Source: Ilyonectria destructans
Lineage: Eukaryota > Ascomycota > Sordariomycetes > Hypocreales > Nectriaceae
Assembly: GCA_020740775.1 (NCBI GenBank)
Contig: JAHEWK010000004.1
Location: 372,001-436,000, forward strand
Direction of reading: 5' to 3'
DNA length: 64,000 nucleotides
This document shows positions 11,788 to 23,926 of this stretch, piece by piece (positions within the stretch are counted from its first letter, which is position 1; every line of letters begins with the position of its first letter). The position numbers were made by a program, and so were the translations under genes. The notes under the pieces were generated by a model. It was not told the DNA's origin. It did not search any database and was given only the letters and a program-made list of their open reading frames with translations.

Positions 11788-12870
11788 CTACTGTAACGTG
11801 TAGTTCTTTGATGCGCCATCATCTTCACCACTTCTGAACATCATCTCCAGGAATTCCACATCTGCCATTGCTTCCTGCGGAGATTGTCGTGGATCTGGCT
11901 TTCCAGTCACCAAACCCTCAGCCCACGCGGCAATCTCTTCACCAACACCGCTAGTATCGGGAAATTCCCTGACAATTTCGTCGCCATCGATAGGCTTTAC
12001 GGTAACTGCGTTTCCCGAAAGCTTGACAGACCCCTTCTCAAAAGCAAAATCCCATTCAAACGACTCCATGCGTGAACCGAATGAAAATTGCACAGTTCCG
12101 CTGGCTCCAGAGTCTGTCTTGACAACAGCATTGATCGTGTCGATTGGAGGTAGGTATTGTTGAGTCAAGTTCGTCAAGGCATGAACACTAGTAGCCTTGG
12201 ATTCCCTTTTAAGAAACAGCCTTGTAGCAGCGGCGTAATGAACACCGCCGTCTAACAAGGGTCCGCCCTGATGCTGTGGGTTTCTCCTCCATTCTGTCTC
12301 ATACCAGAATGAATCGGCGGGCATATAGCTGAAAACCTTGACGCTGAAATGTTCCACCTTGCCCACCTTGCCCAACTTCTCTGACTCCTCGGCGGCGAAA
12401 ATAAACTTCGGAATGAATCTGTAATTCTCCGCGATAGAGTAGGTAGCTTGGAGTCCTGAGACAGCATCGACAGGCTTTTTAGCGGCATCTATGTCTGGTG
12501 CGATAGGTTTTTCGGCCAGTACGTGTTTGCCTGCCCGAATCGCAAGCTCGATGAACGACGGTTGGGTTGCTATAGGTAGCGCAATTATTACTGCAGAGAT
12601 GTCGTGGCGCGCGAGGAGGTTTTTGAGTGATTTCCCCTCACCAGAATCTGTCGAGTATAAATCAATCTCGCCTTTGGTACTGAGCGCTGCAGTATCCTTG
12701 GCAGATTTCAAGGATCTCGAGTAAATGGCTTTGAGCTCCAAGGAATCACATTTCATTATCCCAGGCTGTGTTGTGTTAGTTAGGCTCTGTAAGAGGCATT
12801 AAAGATTCACCATGTGTTCCATCTTGGCGAAGAGCCCGCCTCCAATGAGGGCAACGCCGATTGGAGCCAT
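11788..12870 (-). CDS. Gfo/Idh/MocA-family NAD(P)-dependent oxidoreductase
   Basis: Exon 1 (12870-12811, 20 codons) and exon 2 (12765-11788) are joined over a 45-nt intron to give 345 residues. The N-terminus GVALIGGGLFA is the Rossmann dinucleotide-binding turn, split from the rest by the intron. AEKPIAP at residues 104-110 holds the family's conserved EKP lysine. GGPLLDGGVHY marks the start of the C-terminal alpha/beta domain with the catalytic-type His. Members oxidise or reduce sugars, inositols or dihydrodiols; the substrate cannot be told from sequence. No signal peptide is seen, so it is cytosolic. Position between a GH43 enzyme and a phenol monooxygenase would suit either sugar or aromatic catabolism. 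Confidence 0.85.
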
Positions 12871-13906
12871 GGTTCTTGGTATTGTGAGGAGTATTGAGTA
12901 GTGTATTTGAGATTTACTGGTGAACAATTAAAGGTTTTCGGAGTTTGCGACATTGATTGCCCTTTATCAGAGAAATGTACTGAACGTGGATGCTCTCGAC
13001 TAATGATCATCGTGATTTATAAAGATGTCCAATCCAATAATCTCATCTGATGTCATGTGTCCGGAAGGACATGAAATGAGTCCGAGTTGGAGCAATATCC
13101 TTTTTCGTCACCCTGTATCACTCCGCATCCTGGTTCGATCCAAGGGATACAATCTCCCGTGTGACGTTTGGCTTCGATAGCCAACCATGTATCACGAACC
13201 GACAAGTAAGAAAAGCTTGTGGTATCACCAGTGTTACCTTGTGGCCCCGCCTCGCAGTAACCATGATGTCTCCCCGCAGATCTAGGCCCCTCTCACTTGT
13301 CAACGACTAGGCTCGAGAGGGTCGTGATACTCGAGGCGTCGCACTGGTTGCTCACCGAATCGGGCAGTTCTGGGAGTTGTTCCTATCTTGGACTAGTGAA
13401 CGAGTCCTTCGGCTGCCCCACTGATGCAACGATAACGCTGCAATATCGAGAGGGTATATGATGACGCCGCTAACGAAGCGCGTTCAGAAGCTCTAAAGGT
13501 GCGTTATCGCGACTAAAGATTCTGTCTACCAGTCAATGGCATTTATCGGATCAGGCAATACTCTCCGCGGCTTTGCCAACATGAGCAGCCGCTTTTTCCC
13601 TTTTGTGACGTGCAGGTATAAGCGTGCCCTTGACGTCATCAAGGACTCTCGTTCCCCGGTGCCCTTCAACTACGGAGGGGTTTCACTTCCCCGCAATCAC
13701 AGCCATGCTATACTAAAGGAGACATGATAATGTCACATGCGAGCCCTTGATGCGCACCAGCCAAGCACCAGCAATTTCCCGCTCAGACGTTATGGTGTGG
13801 GATAACAAGGACTCCTAGACAAACGACGAACGTAGCAGCCAAGGGGCTGAGGGCTTCTGTGTTACAGCGGGAGTGCTTATATATAACATTTGGAGTACAT
13901 ACCCTG
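12871..13906. other. Intergenic, no supported gene
   Basis: About 1 kb between the start of the Gfo/Idh/MocA gene and the end of the monooxygenase gene. A GGTTCGATCC string at 13132-13141 resembles a tRNA B-box, but no A-box or cloverleaf accompanies it. No coding frame has family resemblance. Confidence 0.45.
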
Positions 13907-16043
13907 CTAATCTTCTTTCTTCCGTATACAACCTTCTAGGTATACCCCTAATAATGGGACAGTGTCTAAGGAGGTTATAACGCCTACATACCCATCGGGA
14001 CGAACAATGACAGCAGCTCCAAGAGCTGCCTGAACACCATAAACAGAGTAAACATCCTCATCAGCGCACGACCCGTGGAACTGCATTTCAGCCATCGATT
14101 TGATATGCGACGGGATATCTGTCCATTCAAATCGCTGTGTCTTGAGAGGATGGACGACAACAAGCTCAATAGTAGACTCCGGGAAAGAGGGGATTATCGT
14201 TTCGCAAATGATTTTGATGGCCTTGGCACTTCTGCCTAGGGGTGAGAGGATATCCTCTGACGCGAAAACCAAAATGCGATAGCGGCCGTTCGAGGTGAAG
14301 TCTAGTGAAAAGACATGTGAGCACTTCTACGACTTAAATATTTGGAAGGGAGAAAAGAAATCGTACCATCTTGCAAGTGACGAAGATTTGCATCTGCGAA
14401 TCGTTTCACCACCACGTCAGCCAGCCGTCTTCCAGGGCAAAGACAGCCATTCAAATAATCCCCCCCCGGGGCAATTGGGTATCCGCTGAGATATTCGGTT
14501 GGTCGAACTAGTAGCCCAGTTGGATATTCTATGCCACAGCCGCTGGTGAAGCCGTTCCCGTCGCTGAATGTCTTCAGGAACTCTTCGTGGGTGAGGTTCG
14601 CAACCGCTTGAGTTCCTTTTCCATGGCCCATTTCGCCGCTGAACATGGAGGAGAATTTCGTGTCAAATTCAATTAGTTGGCGTGCAATCGTCAACCGCTC
14701 TGTGGAAAATGTGGAGAGAAGAGGCTGAGAGAGACGCGGTCCCTTTGTGGCGGGTGTTAACCCATGTATCGTGTGGACAAGCTTCCAAGAGAGGTTATAT
14801 GAGTCCATCATGGACACATTCATGCCTTGACCAGCCTTGGGACTATGTGTATGACAAGCTATGAGATCAAAGCGTTTATTAGCAGGAGAAATTATTACAG
14901 GCTGGGCTGCTGGCGCAGTAAGGACTTACCATCCCCGACGATAAAGACCCTTTCCATACCTTCATCGTCTTTTGATGTGAAATGGCTTGTCATGCGCTGG
15001 CCAATCTGGTAGGCTGCATACCAATCAACTTCGGTACCTTCCTTGACCTTGATGCTATATGGAGCCAGCACACGGTTGGCCTGGTTGAAGATGTAATCCA
15101 GGGTGATGGCCTGACGGCGTTGCTGATTTTTCTCCTTTTGAGACATGTTGCCCAAGCTTTCATCTCCTTCAGTGATATCATCTTTGACTTGAACATATAG
15201 TCTCGTCAAATATTCCCCTCCAGAAATCCGCTCCCTTGGAATGACCATTATGGACCCTGTCGGGGAATGGATCGCACAACGTTTTCGAATGTCAGGGAAG
15301 TCCGTTTTGGCCACAAAATCGCAGACACCCCAGATGTGATCCTGGGACTCCCCTTCCAATCGCAGACCCATAGAACGTCTGACTTGGGAGTGAGCCCCGT
15401 CGGCGCCAATCAGATATTTGGCCCGGACTGTTTTGGGCACAATCGTTCCGTCCTCCTTCGTTTCCTTGAGCTGAATTTGGATGGGGTACTCTGGATCTTG
15501 GCCACTGAGCTTGTAGTCGACAAATTTGGTGTTGCGAATAATGCTCCGATGGCTGTATTGCTTCAGGTCCTCCTCTAGGATTCGCTCGATGCGGCCCTGG
15601 TGTATGGTGATTTCGTGCTGGTATCTTGCCCTGACCGCCACGTCGGGAACGAAAGTGGTACGTTCTATTCCCTTGCCATCAGGCGATGGGTTCCAAAAAG
15701 AAACCTCAGACATATGGCAGCCATCGTCATAGATCTCGTTCAATAGGCCCAGAGAGCGAAAGACTTCGAGTGTTCTAGGCTGTAGCCCGTCTGCCTGTCC
15801 AGCCTTCAATGTCCCCGGTTTCTCGTCGAAGCACACCAAAGAACTGTCTGACAAACCAAGTCGGGACAGCAAGAGAGTTAAGAATAGTCCTGCTGGACCA
15901 GCACCGATTACTACAACCTCAAAGGCTTCATCGGCATCCTTCGCCGGGTGATCCAGAGGCGTGAATCGTGGTAGGGGCGTAGCTCTGGGAGGAAGAATTC
16001 TCAGATCTCTCGATGCAAATGCCCTTTCTTCAAAGACAGGCAT
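13907..16043 (-). CDS. FAD-dependent phenol 2-monooxygenase-type aromatic hydroxylase
   Basis: Three exons (16043-14930, 14858-14367, 14301-13907) give 666 residues, the usual length for the family; introns are 71 and 65 nt. The FAD site is GAGPAG (residues 47-52), with the second fingerprint GADGAHS at 213-219. The flavin motif VGDA followed by H.HSPKAGQGMN is rebuilt exactly by splicing across intron 1. The C-terminal ~200 residues match the thioredoxin-like phenol-hydroxylase dimerisation domain, including DVYSVYGVQAALGAAVIVRPDGYVG. It would hydroxylate a phenol ortho to the ring OH with NADPH and O2 in the cytosol, giving a catechol or hydroxyquinol. Its natural next-step enzyme, an intradiol dioxygenase, lies divergently at 16.7 kb but is broken. 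Confidence 0.92.
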
Positions 16044-16739
16044 GGTGTCTTAAGGTCTTAGGAGGAACAATGGCTGAGGTAGGACGGAGAAAGGCAGGTG
16101 GAGAAGACGGCCAGGGGTTGAATATGTGGACTTGGCGAGTGAAGTTTCCCAAGTCGCGACGAGATGTTCAATGTGGGTTTAATAGAGGATATCGGAAAGG
16201 AAGAGAAGGTCCACCACCGCAATTCAATATATAGGCGACTCTATTCCAAGCCCCAGATCCTCATGAACAAAGGACCGAGGCAAACAGCTGGCCAGATGGA
16301 GTATAGTGGCCCCTGCCCCCACCCCCTCTTTCAACGCCTGACTAATTGATTACAATTAATTCATGTCTGCTTATTATTGTGTACTTAGTCGATTGGTCCG
16401 TGCATTCCATCTGGCCACTCGGAAGTTCGGACTACCGGTACTCATTCTGCCCGGAAGGCAAGCTCCATGAACCTTCAGGGCTCAGATATCCTTTTAGATC
16501 TTTCATTTTCACCTTCCGGTTCATGATTTTTTCAACTTTTCACTCTCAGAGCATGAATTCCTTCTGTACATTATCAAGAAAGTGCCGTTAGGCTTATATT
16601 GGGTACTATTTAACCTATTGGTATACTAGGTGCAGCAGGCCCACGGAGGCAGCTTAAGGTTCAACCCTATCCCTACGTAGTACTAGCTCTCTTCTGTACA
16701 TTACATCCATCCGTGCACGTTCTTTTACACCATGGCCCA
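16044..16739. other. Upstream region of the monooxygenase and of the dioxygenase relic
   Basis: About 0.7 kb between the start of the phenol monooxygenase and the first recognisable codons of the dioxygenase relic, which point away from each other. It probably was a shared divergent promoter. I see no coding frame or clear palindrome in it. Confidence 0.4.
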
Positions 16740-17659
16740 AGATTATCAGGCATCTGGCCGAGAGCTCCCCCCATAGCAGACTTGACAATTGACAACATAA
16801 CACCGAACACGATTACGGTCAACTCTCAAAGCGACTCCCGCCGCCTAACTTACGCGTTTGAAAGATTGGTCACACATCTGTATGGTTTTGCTAGAGGTGC
16901 GCTTAGGCACTCGTGAATGGCACGTCGCGCTGGAGTTTATAGTCAAGGTGGGACAAATTACAAGCGGCGTGCGCAATGTTAGTATTTCCGTTAGCTCCTT
17001 GTTGACCCGCGTCGGTGCTGAGTATCATGATAGAAATCTATCCTACTTTCCGACGTTTTGGGTCTTTCTCTGCTTGTCGATTATATGGACCATCCCAAGC
17101 CGCCCAACTCAACTGAAGGATCAGTCCTTAAGCCTTTCCACACACATGAGGCTGAAGCAATCGCTTCTGGAGATGCCATCTCGTCAGACCCCAACGGCGA
17201 GCCACTAACTAGTGCTGTGCACTGTAAATTACCCTGCCGGAAATCCTACTAAGAATGCCATGGTCGACATACGGGAAACTGACAGCAGCGGACAGTACGA
17301 TGTACAGTATCCAGATCACAGCGGTCCTGACGGCAGGGCCATTCCCAAAACTGACGCTGAGGGCCGGTTTTGGTTCAAGGCCATCACGCCTGTCAGCTAT
17401 CCCATTCCGCACGACGGACCGGTAGGGCGCCTACTGACACTGCTACGCCGGCATCCATGGACGTCATATGCACTTCAAGTTTCAGAAGACAGGTTAGGAT
17501 GAACTCATCACGTAAGAGACCTTCTCCGATAACCCTCTCGCTGAAATTTCCCCGACTAAAACACCATTCAGTGCACTCTATATCAGCCCGGATCCAAGGT
17601 ATCCCATCGTTATGTGCAATGTGTTGAGTACCTTTGTTGCATCTAGTGGATGGAAATGA
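16740..17659 (+). pseudogene. Broken hydroxyquinol/catechol 1,2-dioxygenase (intradiol)
   Basis: Successive frames spell an intradiol ring-cleavage dioxygenase from N- to C-terminus: PIADLTIDNIT, YAFERLVTHLYGFAR, EWHVALEFIVKVGQIT, LLVDYMDHPKPP, TEGSVLKPFHTHEAEAI, VDIRETDSSGQYDVQYP, FWFKAITPVSYPIPHDGPVG, HMHFKFQKTG and DELIT-ALY. The iron ligands of the family (two Tyr, two His) fall in the GQYDVQYP, PVSYPIPH and HMHF segments. Frame breaks occur near 16893, 17210 and 17460, and an in-frame TAG sits at 17495-17497. Two intron relics remain (after VRN near 16978 and after DELIT near 17512). Frames cannot be reconciled by introns alone, so it is a pseudogene. It sits divergent to the phenol monooxygenase whose product it would have cleaved. 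Confidence 0.85.
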
Positions 17660-19080
17660 TCATGTGTGCGAGAAGCTCTTGATATTCTTCCTCTCTAATG
17701 AGGGTCTTTTGGGTCAGTCTTATAGACGAAGAGACTGATGATGACCTCGGATGACCTCGGACAGCCGAGAGGCTCCGGATCCTTCGGAGTCTTTGGCTTC
17801 AGCTAGCTATAGATACAATCAAGGAAAAGCTAGGCCTTATGACTAGCTAGATGACGAGGCCGGTGACGAGGCAAGTGGCGATGGACGCCTATGATGACAG
17901 AAGGAAAGCTTCACTTCCGTCACAACCGCAGAAATCCGATATCCCGATACATGTGACAACCTTTTTTGTTTATATTTAATAAACCCATTCGTAGCATTAT
18001 TGACAGTAAATGACCTGATGTCCCAAATTATTAACGTCACTCGGGCCTCTTTAAACCCACATCAGCAAAGGGAGCTAGTTTGGAACTCAGGGAAGTTAAG
18101 TTAAACCCCAACGCGTACCTAGTTTGGGGTAAACAGATAGGCCTCCCCTTCCTGTTAAGAGCCTCCCAGTGCATATGGGGTTCATGACTAAGTTACTTCC
18201 TGAGTGTCCCACCTCCGGCGCGTCAAGGATGGAAGTGTACCGCGCGGGCCTGGAATGTCTCGGAAGTGTCAGGGGAACGGGACGGACTGCATTGCTGGTA
18301 CCTCCAAGCCTGATCTTGTGACCGATCTGGCTCCGCAGACAACGGCACGCACAGTAGAGAATGGTCGGTGCCTCTATATTGCCGGGCTCTGTCCTGCTCA
18401 GGCACAGTCGCAATATAATGCTACATGGGCTCAGCGGTAATAGGAGATGAGTGAGCTTAGCATTATCGCCGGGGTTCATCATAGCCCATAGGCAGCATGA
18501 CTCGTAGATACTCCAGCAAACCTACAGAAAAAGGCGCGTCCTAACAAATTGCGACGACTAAGAAGTCGTTCGCTAGACACGCCTCATCTAGCAGCAACCG
18601 GACGCAGCAAATAAACTGACTTGCATGCCGGACCGCCATCCTCACAGCGCGCCCCCCGTCCAGCTCGTAGAGTGGTGAGGGTGCACAGCGATGAAGACGC
18701 GCAGCAGCAACCTCGGATTGTCGGTTTGCAGGAGCAGCTCCTTTTTGTCGAAGCGTATGCTTGTGCAGGATCTTGCGTGTGTTACGCGTTGGAAAGCAAT
18801 GCCGCAGCTTGGGTCAGGAGACATGGGTCAGGATAGTCGACTTGAGAAGCCTCTTATCATGTTCATGTGTGAAAAGTGGAGGAAGATGATATGTAACCCA
18901 ACGAATTCAAACACTTTCACTACAAGGCCTGCCGTTCCTGGCGTACAGAATCTTCTCCTTCACTCCAGCTATCCTTGTGATCCATGCGTGAATAGAATGA
19001 CCTTTGCTACTCGCTCGCCGGATCCAATCGCCCCGTCCTTATATACTGATGGAATGGAGACCGCGTAGTGGTGCGTATGC
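17660..19080. other. Intergenic, no supported gene
   Basis: Long stretch with only short, unremarkable frames. There is a small tandem duplication of GATGACCTCGG around 17740-17760. I recognise no coding, RNA or transposon feature. Confidence 0.4.
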
Positions 19081-19290
19081 TACAGGACCTTCTCTGAAGT
19101 ATCTTTCCAAGTCCCGGGGCTGGAGAAGAAAACTGCGTAGCCGAGCTGCTTGCGCCCCAAGATTTCGACAATGTCCTTGATGACAAGCTCTTGAACTTCT
19201 CTTCACGAGCTTGTCCATATTCGTCATTGCGTCATCCCCCATCAAACCTATAATAGCACTAAACTCTGTGCCTGGGGGTGAGTTGTTGAA
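19081..19290 (-). pseudogene. Unrecognised gene fragment with one frameshift
   Basis: On the minus strand SPPGTEFSAIIGLMGDDAM is followed by TNMDKLVKR. After a one-base frame change comes VQELVIKDIVEIL, then GRKQLGYAVFFSSPG and TWKDTSEKVL with a stop. The two halves read as one smooth amphipathic protein end, which random sequence rarely does. I do not recognise the family. No upstream exon could be traced, so it is probably the 3' remnant of a lost gene. Confidence 0.3.
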
Positions 19291-19299
19291 TGGGGTATG

Positions 19300-20626
19300 A
19301 ACCACACTACTCCCATTTATATCCTATCCATCTAGGCTAAGCTCACGTCACCATAAAGTACTACATCTTTTTACTGGCGGCACCCGGAGTAATTAAATGA
19401 TTCTTATTCAAGGCAGCCCGATAGATTCCTTCCTAACAAAAATACAAAGGTCTAATATCCCCTATTTCCCTTCTAGACCAAGGACCTTTAACACAGTATT
19501 AATAATGTTAATACTAATACAATAGACTGACCTCGAGACCCTCACTAGATAGGCATATCAAGAGCTTTCATACCATTACATAATCACTTCTTTCCCTGAA
19601 TTCAACAGCTCGTATAAAGCGCTGGGGGTCAATCTCAGAAGGCCTCGGACTCGCACCACTTATAAGGGCACTGAAGTGGGGTGTTAGGACGGAAAAGAGG
19701 GGGGATAGACAGTGCCCGCTTCCGACACGGAAACGGAGTTTAAGCCGTTGGGCGTGATAAAGTTATGCGCCTCCACATGCATTACCACCGGCCAAGTTAT
19801 CCATCAATGACGCTTGCAGGTGATGTTAGTCTGCAATGCGGGGAAGAGATGCCAAGTCTTTGTGGGGAGATACAGGATCTGAATATGCTTCGGGGTATGC
19901 ATAATGCATAGTGGACTTTGAAAGTGGACATTTGGGGCACGTCTGGGAAATATAATAGACATACAGACTTGTATCACCTCACGGCGCTTATCCTACCTAA
20001 CTCGTTTCTATCACTACATAACACGAGCCTTATTGATCAATTCTGGCACCTTGAGAAAACAGAAACTTGCCCTGGACTACGAGAACGTAGGGTAGGCGCT
20101 GACCGTAACACTGGGATTAAGCTTGCAGCTAGCGAGACTGGTAGCCTTGGCATAACAAGGACCCGGCTAGTGAGAATGTACAGCAAGCAAATATTCCACC
20201 AATAGTAAGTGTTATCTTCTCGGCGATCACCAGAGAGCTCCCAGATTCCCCCAGGAACACTCGCCCGACCCCCCCGGAGCTGCCATTCGGCAATTGAGGA
20301 GCTTTTCCGCAGCAATTTTCATCAACGGAAAACAATCACAGGTCGAAGAAGAGGCGGGAATAGCTCTGGACCATCTGATTTACCCCGCAAAACACCGGCG
20401 GGTCACAGCCGTATTCCACCTGGCTGAGCAAGATCCACCCGACAAGTTGAACATCACAGCCGGATCCGTTTCTGGGCGGCATTGTTAGCGCAAGAGCAGG
20501 CATGTCTACGCAACTAATGACTATAAAGAGAACTGCACCGACAAACACTGCATCTCGGTTGTTGCTTGTCATCCCTGTATAGAGTGCCATTTGCGTTCCT
20601 GAAGGCCTCCCGTTGCCGTTTGAGCC
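19300..20626. other. Intergenic, upstream of the GH28 gene, AT-rich in part
   Basis: The section 19320-19620 is AT-rich with TAATAATGTTAATACTAA-like runs; the rest is mixed. No coding frame has family resemblance. The final few hundred bases are the presumed promoter of the exopolygalacturonase. Confidence 0.4.
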
Positions 20627-22412
20627 ATGCGCTTCTCCCAGATCTTGACTCTTGTGGGCGTTGCAGCCACTGCGGCTGTTCACGCCGTCAGTCTCCCTCC
20701 TGGTGTCCCTAGAGACCTCCTTGAGTTCCGCAGCAAGCATCCATACAGCCCTCCCAAGCACGGCCACCGCAAGATTGTCACGATCCGCGCATCGAAAAAC
20801 GACCGGGATGATGTTTCGGCGGAATTTGCGAGGGGAATCAAGAAGGCAAATAACGGCGGCACCCTGTATCTACCCAGGAAGAAGAAATTCGTCATCGGCA
20901 AAGTCCTTGACTTGACTGGCTTAAATGATATTCACGTCCATCTCGATGGCGAGATCAAGGTCAGAAAACCGACAAACATTAGGCCCGGTGGAAGAGTCGC
21001 TAACCTCAATGAGTAGTTCACCAATGACGTGGAGTACTGGCAAGAGAACGCATGGTATCACCCATTCCAAAAGTCCATCATGTTTTGGAAATGGGGCGGC
21101 AAAAACATCAAGATTTATGGTGAGGGTGTCATTGAGGGCCAAGGGTATGCACTCGCTCGTATTGTCCTTATTCGTCAACAGAACCTGACTCGAATTACAG
21201 ACAGCGTTGGTGGAATGAATTTGAGAGCGGTACAGGATCGTAGGTTCCCTTTCCCTTGACTGCGAACCCAACGCCGCGAAAAAGGTCTCACAATTCCCTA
21301 CAGAATCCTTAACCCCGACAACAAGTACTACCGCCCCATCCTTTTCTACGCCGAGAACACCACCAACCTGGACATCTCCGGCATCCATCTCAAGGACTCT
21401 CCGTGCTGGAACAACTTTATCGTGAGCTCTAAGAACGTCCGCTACACGGACGTCGTGGCTACTGCTCTCTCCAACAATGGCAGCGTCATTCCCAAAAACA
21501 CCGACTTCATGAACACCATGAACACATCTGGCGTCCACATTGAACGCGCCTGGGTCAATATTGATGACGACTGCTTCTCGCCGAAGCCCAATAGCTCTGA
21601 CCTCTACGTCAACACCATGTACTGCAATGGTACTCACGGACAGGTAGGTGGCACTGCTAACATTGTTTCAAATTTAGCTTCAGTAACAAAGCTAACCTGT
21701 AGTTCATAGTCTATGGGCTCGCTTGGCCAGTACAAAGGTGAAGTCTCTAACGTCCATGACGTCCACATTGAGAACGTCTGGATGATGAACGGAGACGTAA
21801 GTACCTAGGCGCACCTCCTTCTAAGATGTTGGGAGCTGAGTTGCCATTATTTAGTACTCGGGCGCTCGCATCAAGACGTGGGCCGGCGCAGATATCGGTA
21901 CCGGATACGTGAAAAACGTCACATTCAAGTACAGTGCCATTCCAGCGCACCGAGTGAACCAGTAGCTAACACTACCGCTCAGGAACTTTTGGGTCGGCCG
22001 AATGGACTACGGCATCATCCTCGACTCGTGCTACTTCAACAAGTCAACCGAAGAATGCAAGAAGTACCCCTCGGGTATGCAAATTAGCGACATCCGCTTC
22101 GAGAATTTCACTGGGTACACGTCGGGCGTCTACGGTAACGCCGTTGCGCGCCTCTCTTGCTCCACGAGTGAGAGTGCCGTCTGTGACAATATCGTTATTA
22201 AAGACTTCAACGTCAAGACCCCTTGCGGCGGGGACCCTGTCATCATCTGTGACGGTGTCAAAGGCCACCTTGGCGTCGACTGTGTCTCTTACGATAGCCC
22301 AGAGGCAAAGGCCGCGCTCGCGGCAAAATGCAAGACCCCCATGGCGGAGATTGATCTTGACCCCTGGGGCAGCGGACAGGTCGAGAAATTTCATGCATAC
22401 CACCCCCTCTGA
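20627..22412 (+). CDS. Secreted GH28 exopolygalacturonase (galacturan 1,4-alpha-galacturonidase type)
   Basis: Seven exons (20627-20959, 21017-21144, 21201-21239, 21304-21643, 21710-21796, 21855-21928, 21983-22412) join to 476 residues. All six introns are 54-66 nt with GT...AG ends. Residues 1-20 are a signal peptide (ILTLVGVAATAAVHA). The four GH28 motifs are present: NTD at 232-234, DDDC with Asp255/256, THG with His278, and RIK at 314-316. FYAENTTNLDISGIHLKDSPCWN is the characteristic beta-helix stretch ahead of them. It would release galacturonic acid from the non-reducing ends of homogalacturonan outside the cell. Exon 3 is only 39 nt, so automatic gene models could miss it. An apparent in-frame stop at 21014-21016 lies in intron 1. 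Confidence 0.93.
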
Positions 22413-22758
22413 TGCGAGGGTAGCATGGTGTCAAAGAGCAATAGGAGAGGCCAGAATGGCAAATTGTAACACCTACAAGAAGGGATGGAAATATCAGTTC
22501 AGTTTTGGGTAACCGAGGCCACAATATAGAAAGTAAGATGACTGGCATCTGCCGAGACAGCCAAGACCGCTACTTGCAACTAGAGAGACACAATCCAATG
22601 GCACAATTAAGAAAACATTCAAAAGCTAACCCAATGAGTGGGTTGTTCAGATGTTAATTGATACATGAACAGACATCTTCGCGTTGAGCCTATCTAATCA
22701 TCTATTATGAACAACAGAAATTGTCTTTGCCTCATTAGTCCAGATCACCTCGCACAGA
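22413..22758. other. Convergent 3' region between GH28 and carbonic anhydrase genes
   Basis: A 346-bp gap between two converging stop codons. It should contain both 3' untranslated regions. No other feature is visible. Confidence 0.45.
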
Positions 22759-23926
22759 TTACAACTCAAGGACGTTGGTTTCACCAAGCGTGCCCTGGGG
22801 AAACCTAGAGTTAAATCCTATCACAGATCGAGCCTTCACAAACGTAGCCGTTTGAATGGAAAGCTTCTGGTCAGAAACCAACCATCGGACACCTTCGCTG
22901 CAGGGAGGAGTAGTCAAAGAACCGTCGTAGCTGGTTAAATGTTAGCACTTTCGTTTTGGTAAGCGGGGAAGTCAATTAGAGACGACTCACGTTTGGAAAG
23001 ACCCTGCGGCTAGGGCGTTGACTAGTTCGGACATGATGAGAGGCTGCGTCTTGGTGACAGTTCCTGGCTCGGCAATTTCTTCAACAGAGCTGAAGACAGT
23101 CTCGAGAAGCGTTGAAGCTGCCATGGCCTTGGCTGCCGGCGCGTTGACGTGGAAAAAGCTGCCCTCAATGGCTGGGAGTTGCCTCTTCTCCTGGTCCTTG
23201 GTTGTCTTCTTGCGAAGCAGCTTCACAAAACCGTCTTCGGGACGCACATGACGAGCCTCTGGGGTGCTGGTGGCCACAGGCTCAGCCGTTGCAGTTTCAC
23301 CACCTTCAGCCACAGCAGCACCATCGGCGATATCAATGAACGTGCCAATGACGGCAATCTCGCCGGCGGCGCCCTCCCAGACCATGTGCATCTCCATGGC
23401 CATGCTAGTGCCGTTGTCGAGATGCTCGCTGGGCAAGTGGAAATGGAACTGAGCAAGAGTATAGCTGACGCCGCCGAAGGTCATGTTGCCTTGTCCAGCG
23501 ACAACCTCGACCGTGGTTCCCAGGTTCTCGAATTCTGTTCCTTCGGCCATGTCGGGGATCGCAAGGCCGATTTCTGCAGCGGGAATGATGGTGAAATCGC
23601 CAGAGACCATGTCGATGGGAGATTGGTTCTTGCCGGCGGCGCAAAGGGCGTTTTCCTCGGCGTTCAGGGCGACCCAATTTGTCGGGCCCTAGATAATGAG
23701 AGTTAACAGATATTCCCGAGGGCTGGTGGTGGATGGACTTTGATTCCTCTCTTAGCCGCCAAGTGAGCGAACGTACCTTTGTGCCAACGTATGCAAAATC
23801 CTTGATCTCGACAGTGGCCCCTTCTTCTGCTCTTGGGCGTAGCAAGGTGCCATACGCGCAAGAGGCCAAGGCCTTGGAAGCTAGAGCCGCGACGAGCGCC
23901 AGCTTCAAATGAATGGAACCAGCCAT
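22759..23926 (-). CDS. Secreted alpha-class carbonic anhydrase
   Basis: Three exons (23926-23777, 23688-22991, 22930-22759) give 339 residues; introns are 88 and 60 nt. The ATG at 23924-23926 starts a clear signal peptide (LKLALVAALASKALA). Alpha-CA hallmarks are present: KNQSPIDM, zinc ligands His132 and His134 in QFHFHLPSEH, the third ligand His151 in EMHMVW, and YDGSLTTPPCSEGVRW, split by the last intron, near the C-terminus. It hydrates CO2 outside the cell. A charged, low-complexity insertion of about 50 residues (roughly 173-222, with KLLRKKTTKDQEKRQ) separates the core from FFHVNAP and is longer than I expect for the family. An earlier in-frame extension lacks support because the signal peptide begins at this Met. 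Confidence 0.9.

Noticed and set aside
13132..13141. tRNA B-box-like GGTTCGATCC
   Set aside because: No A-box, no acceptor stem pairing and no cloverleaf around it.
16670..16685. T-loop-like AGGTTCAACCCTA
   Set aside because: The 70 bases upstream do not fold into a tRNA.
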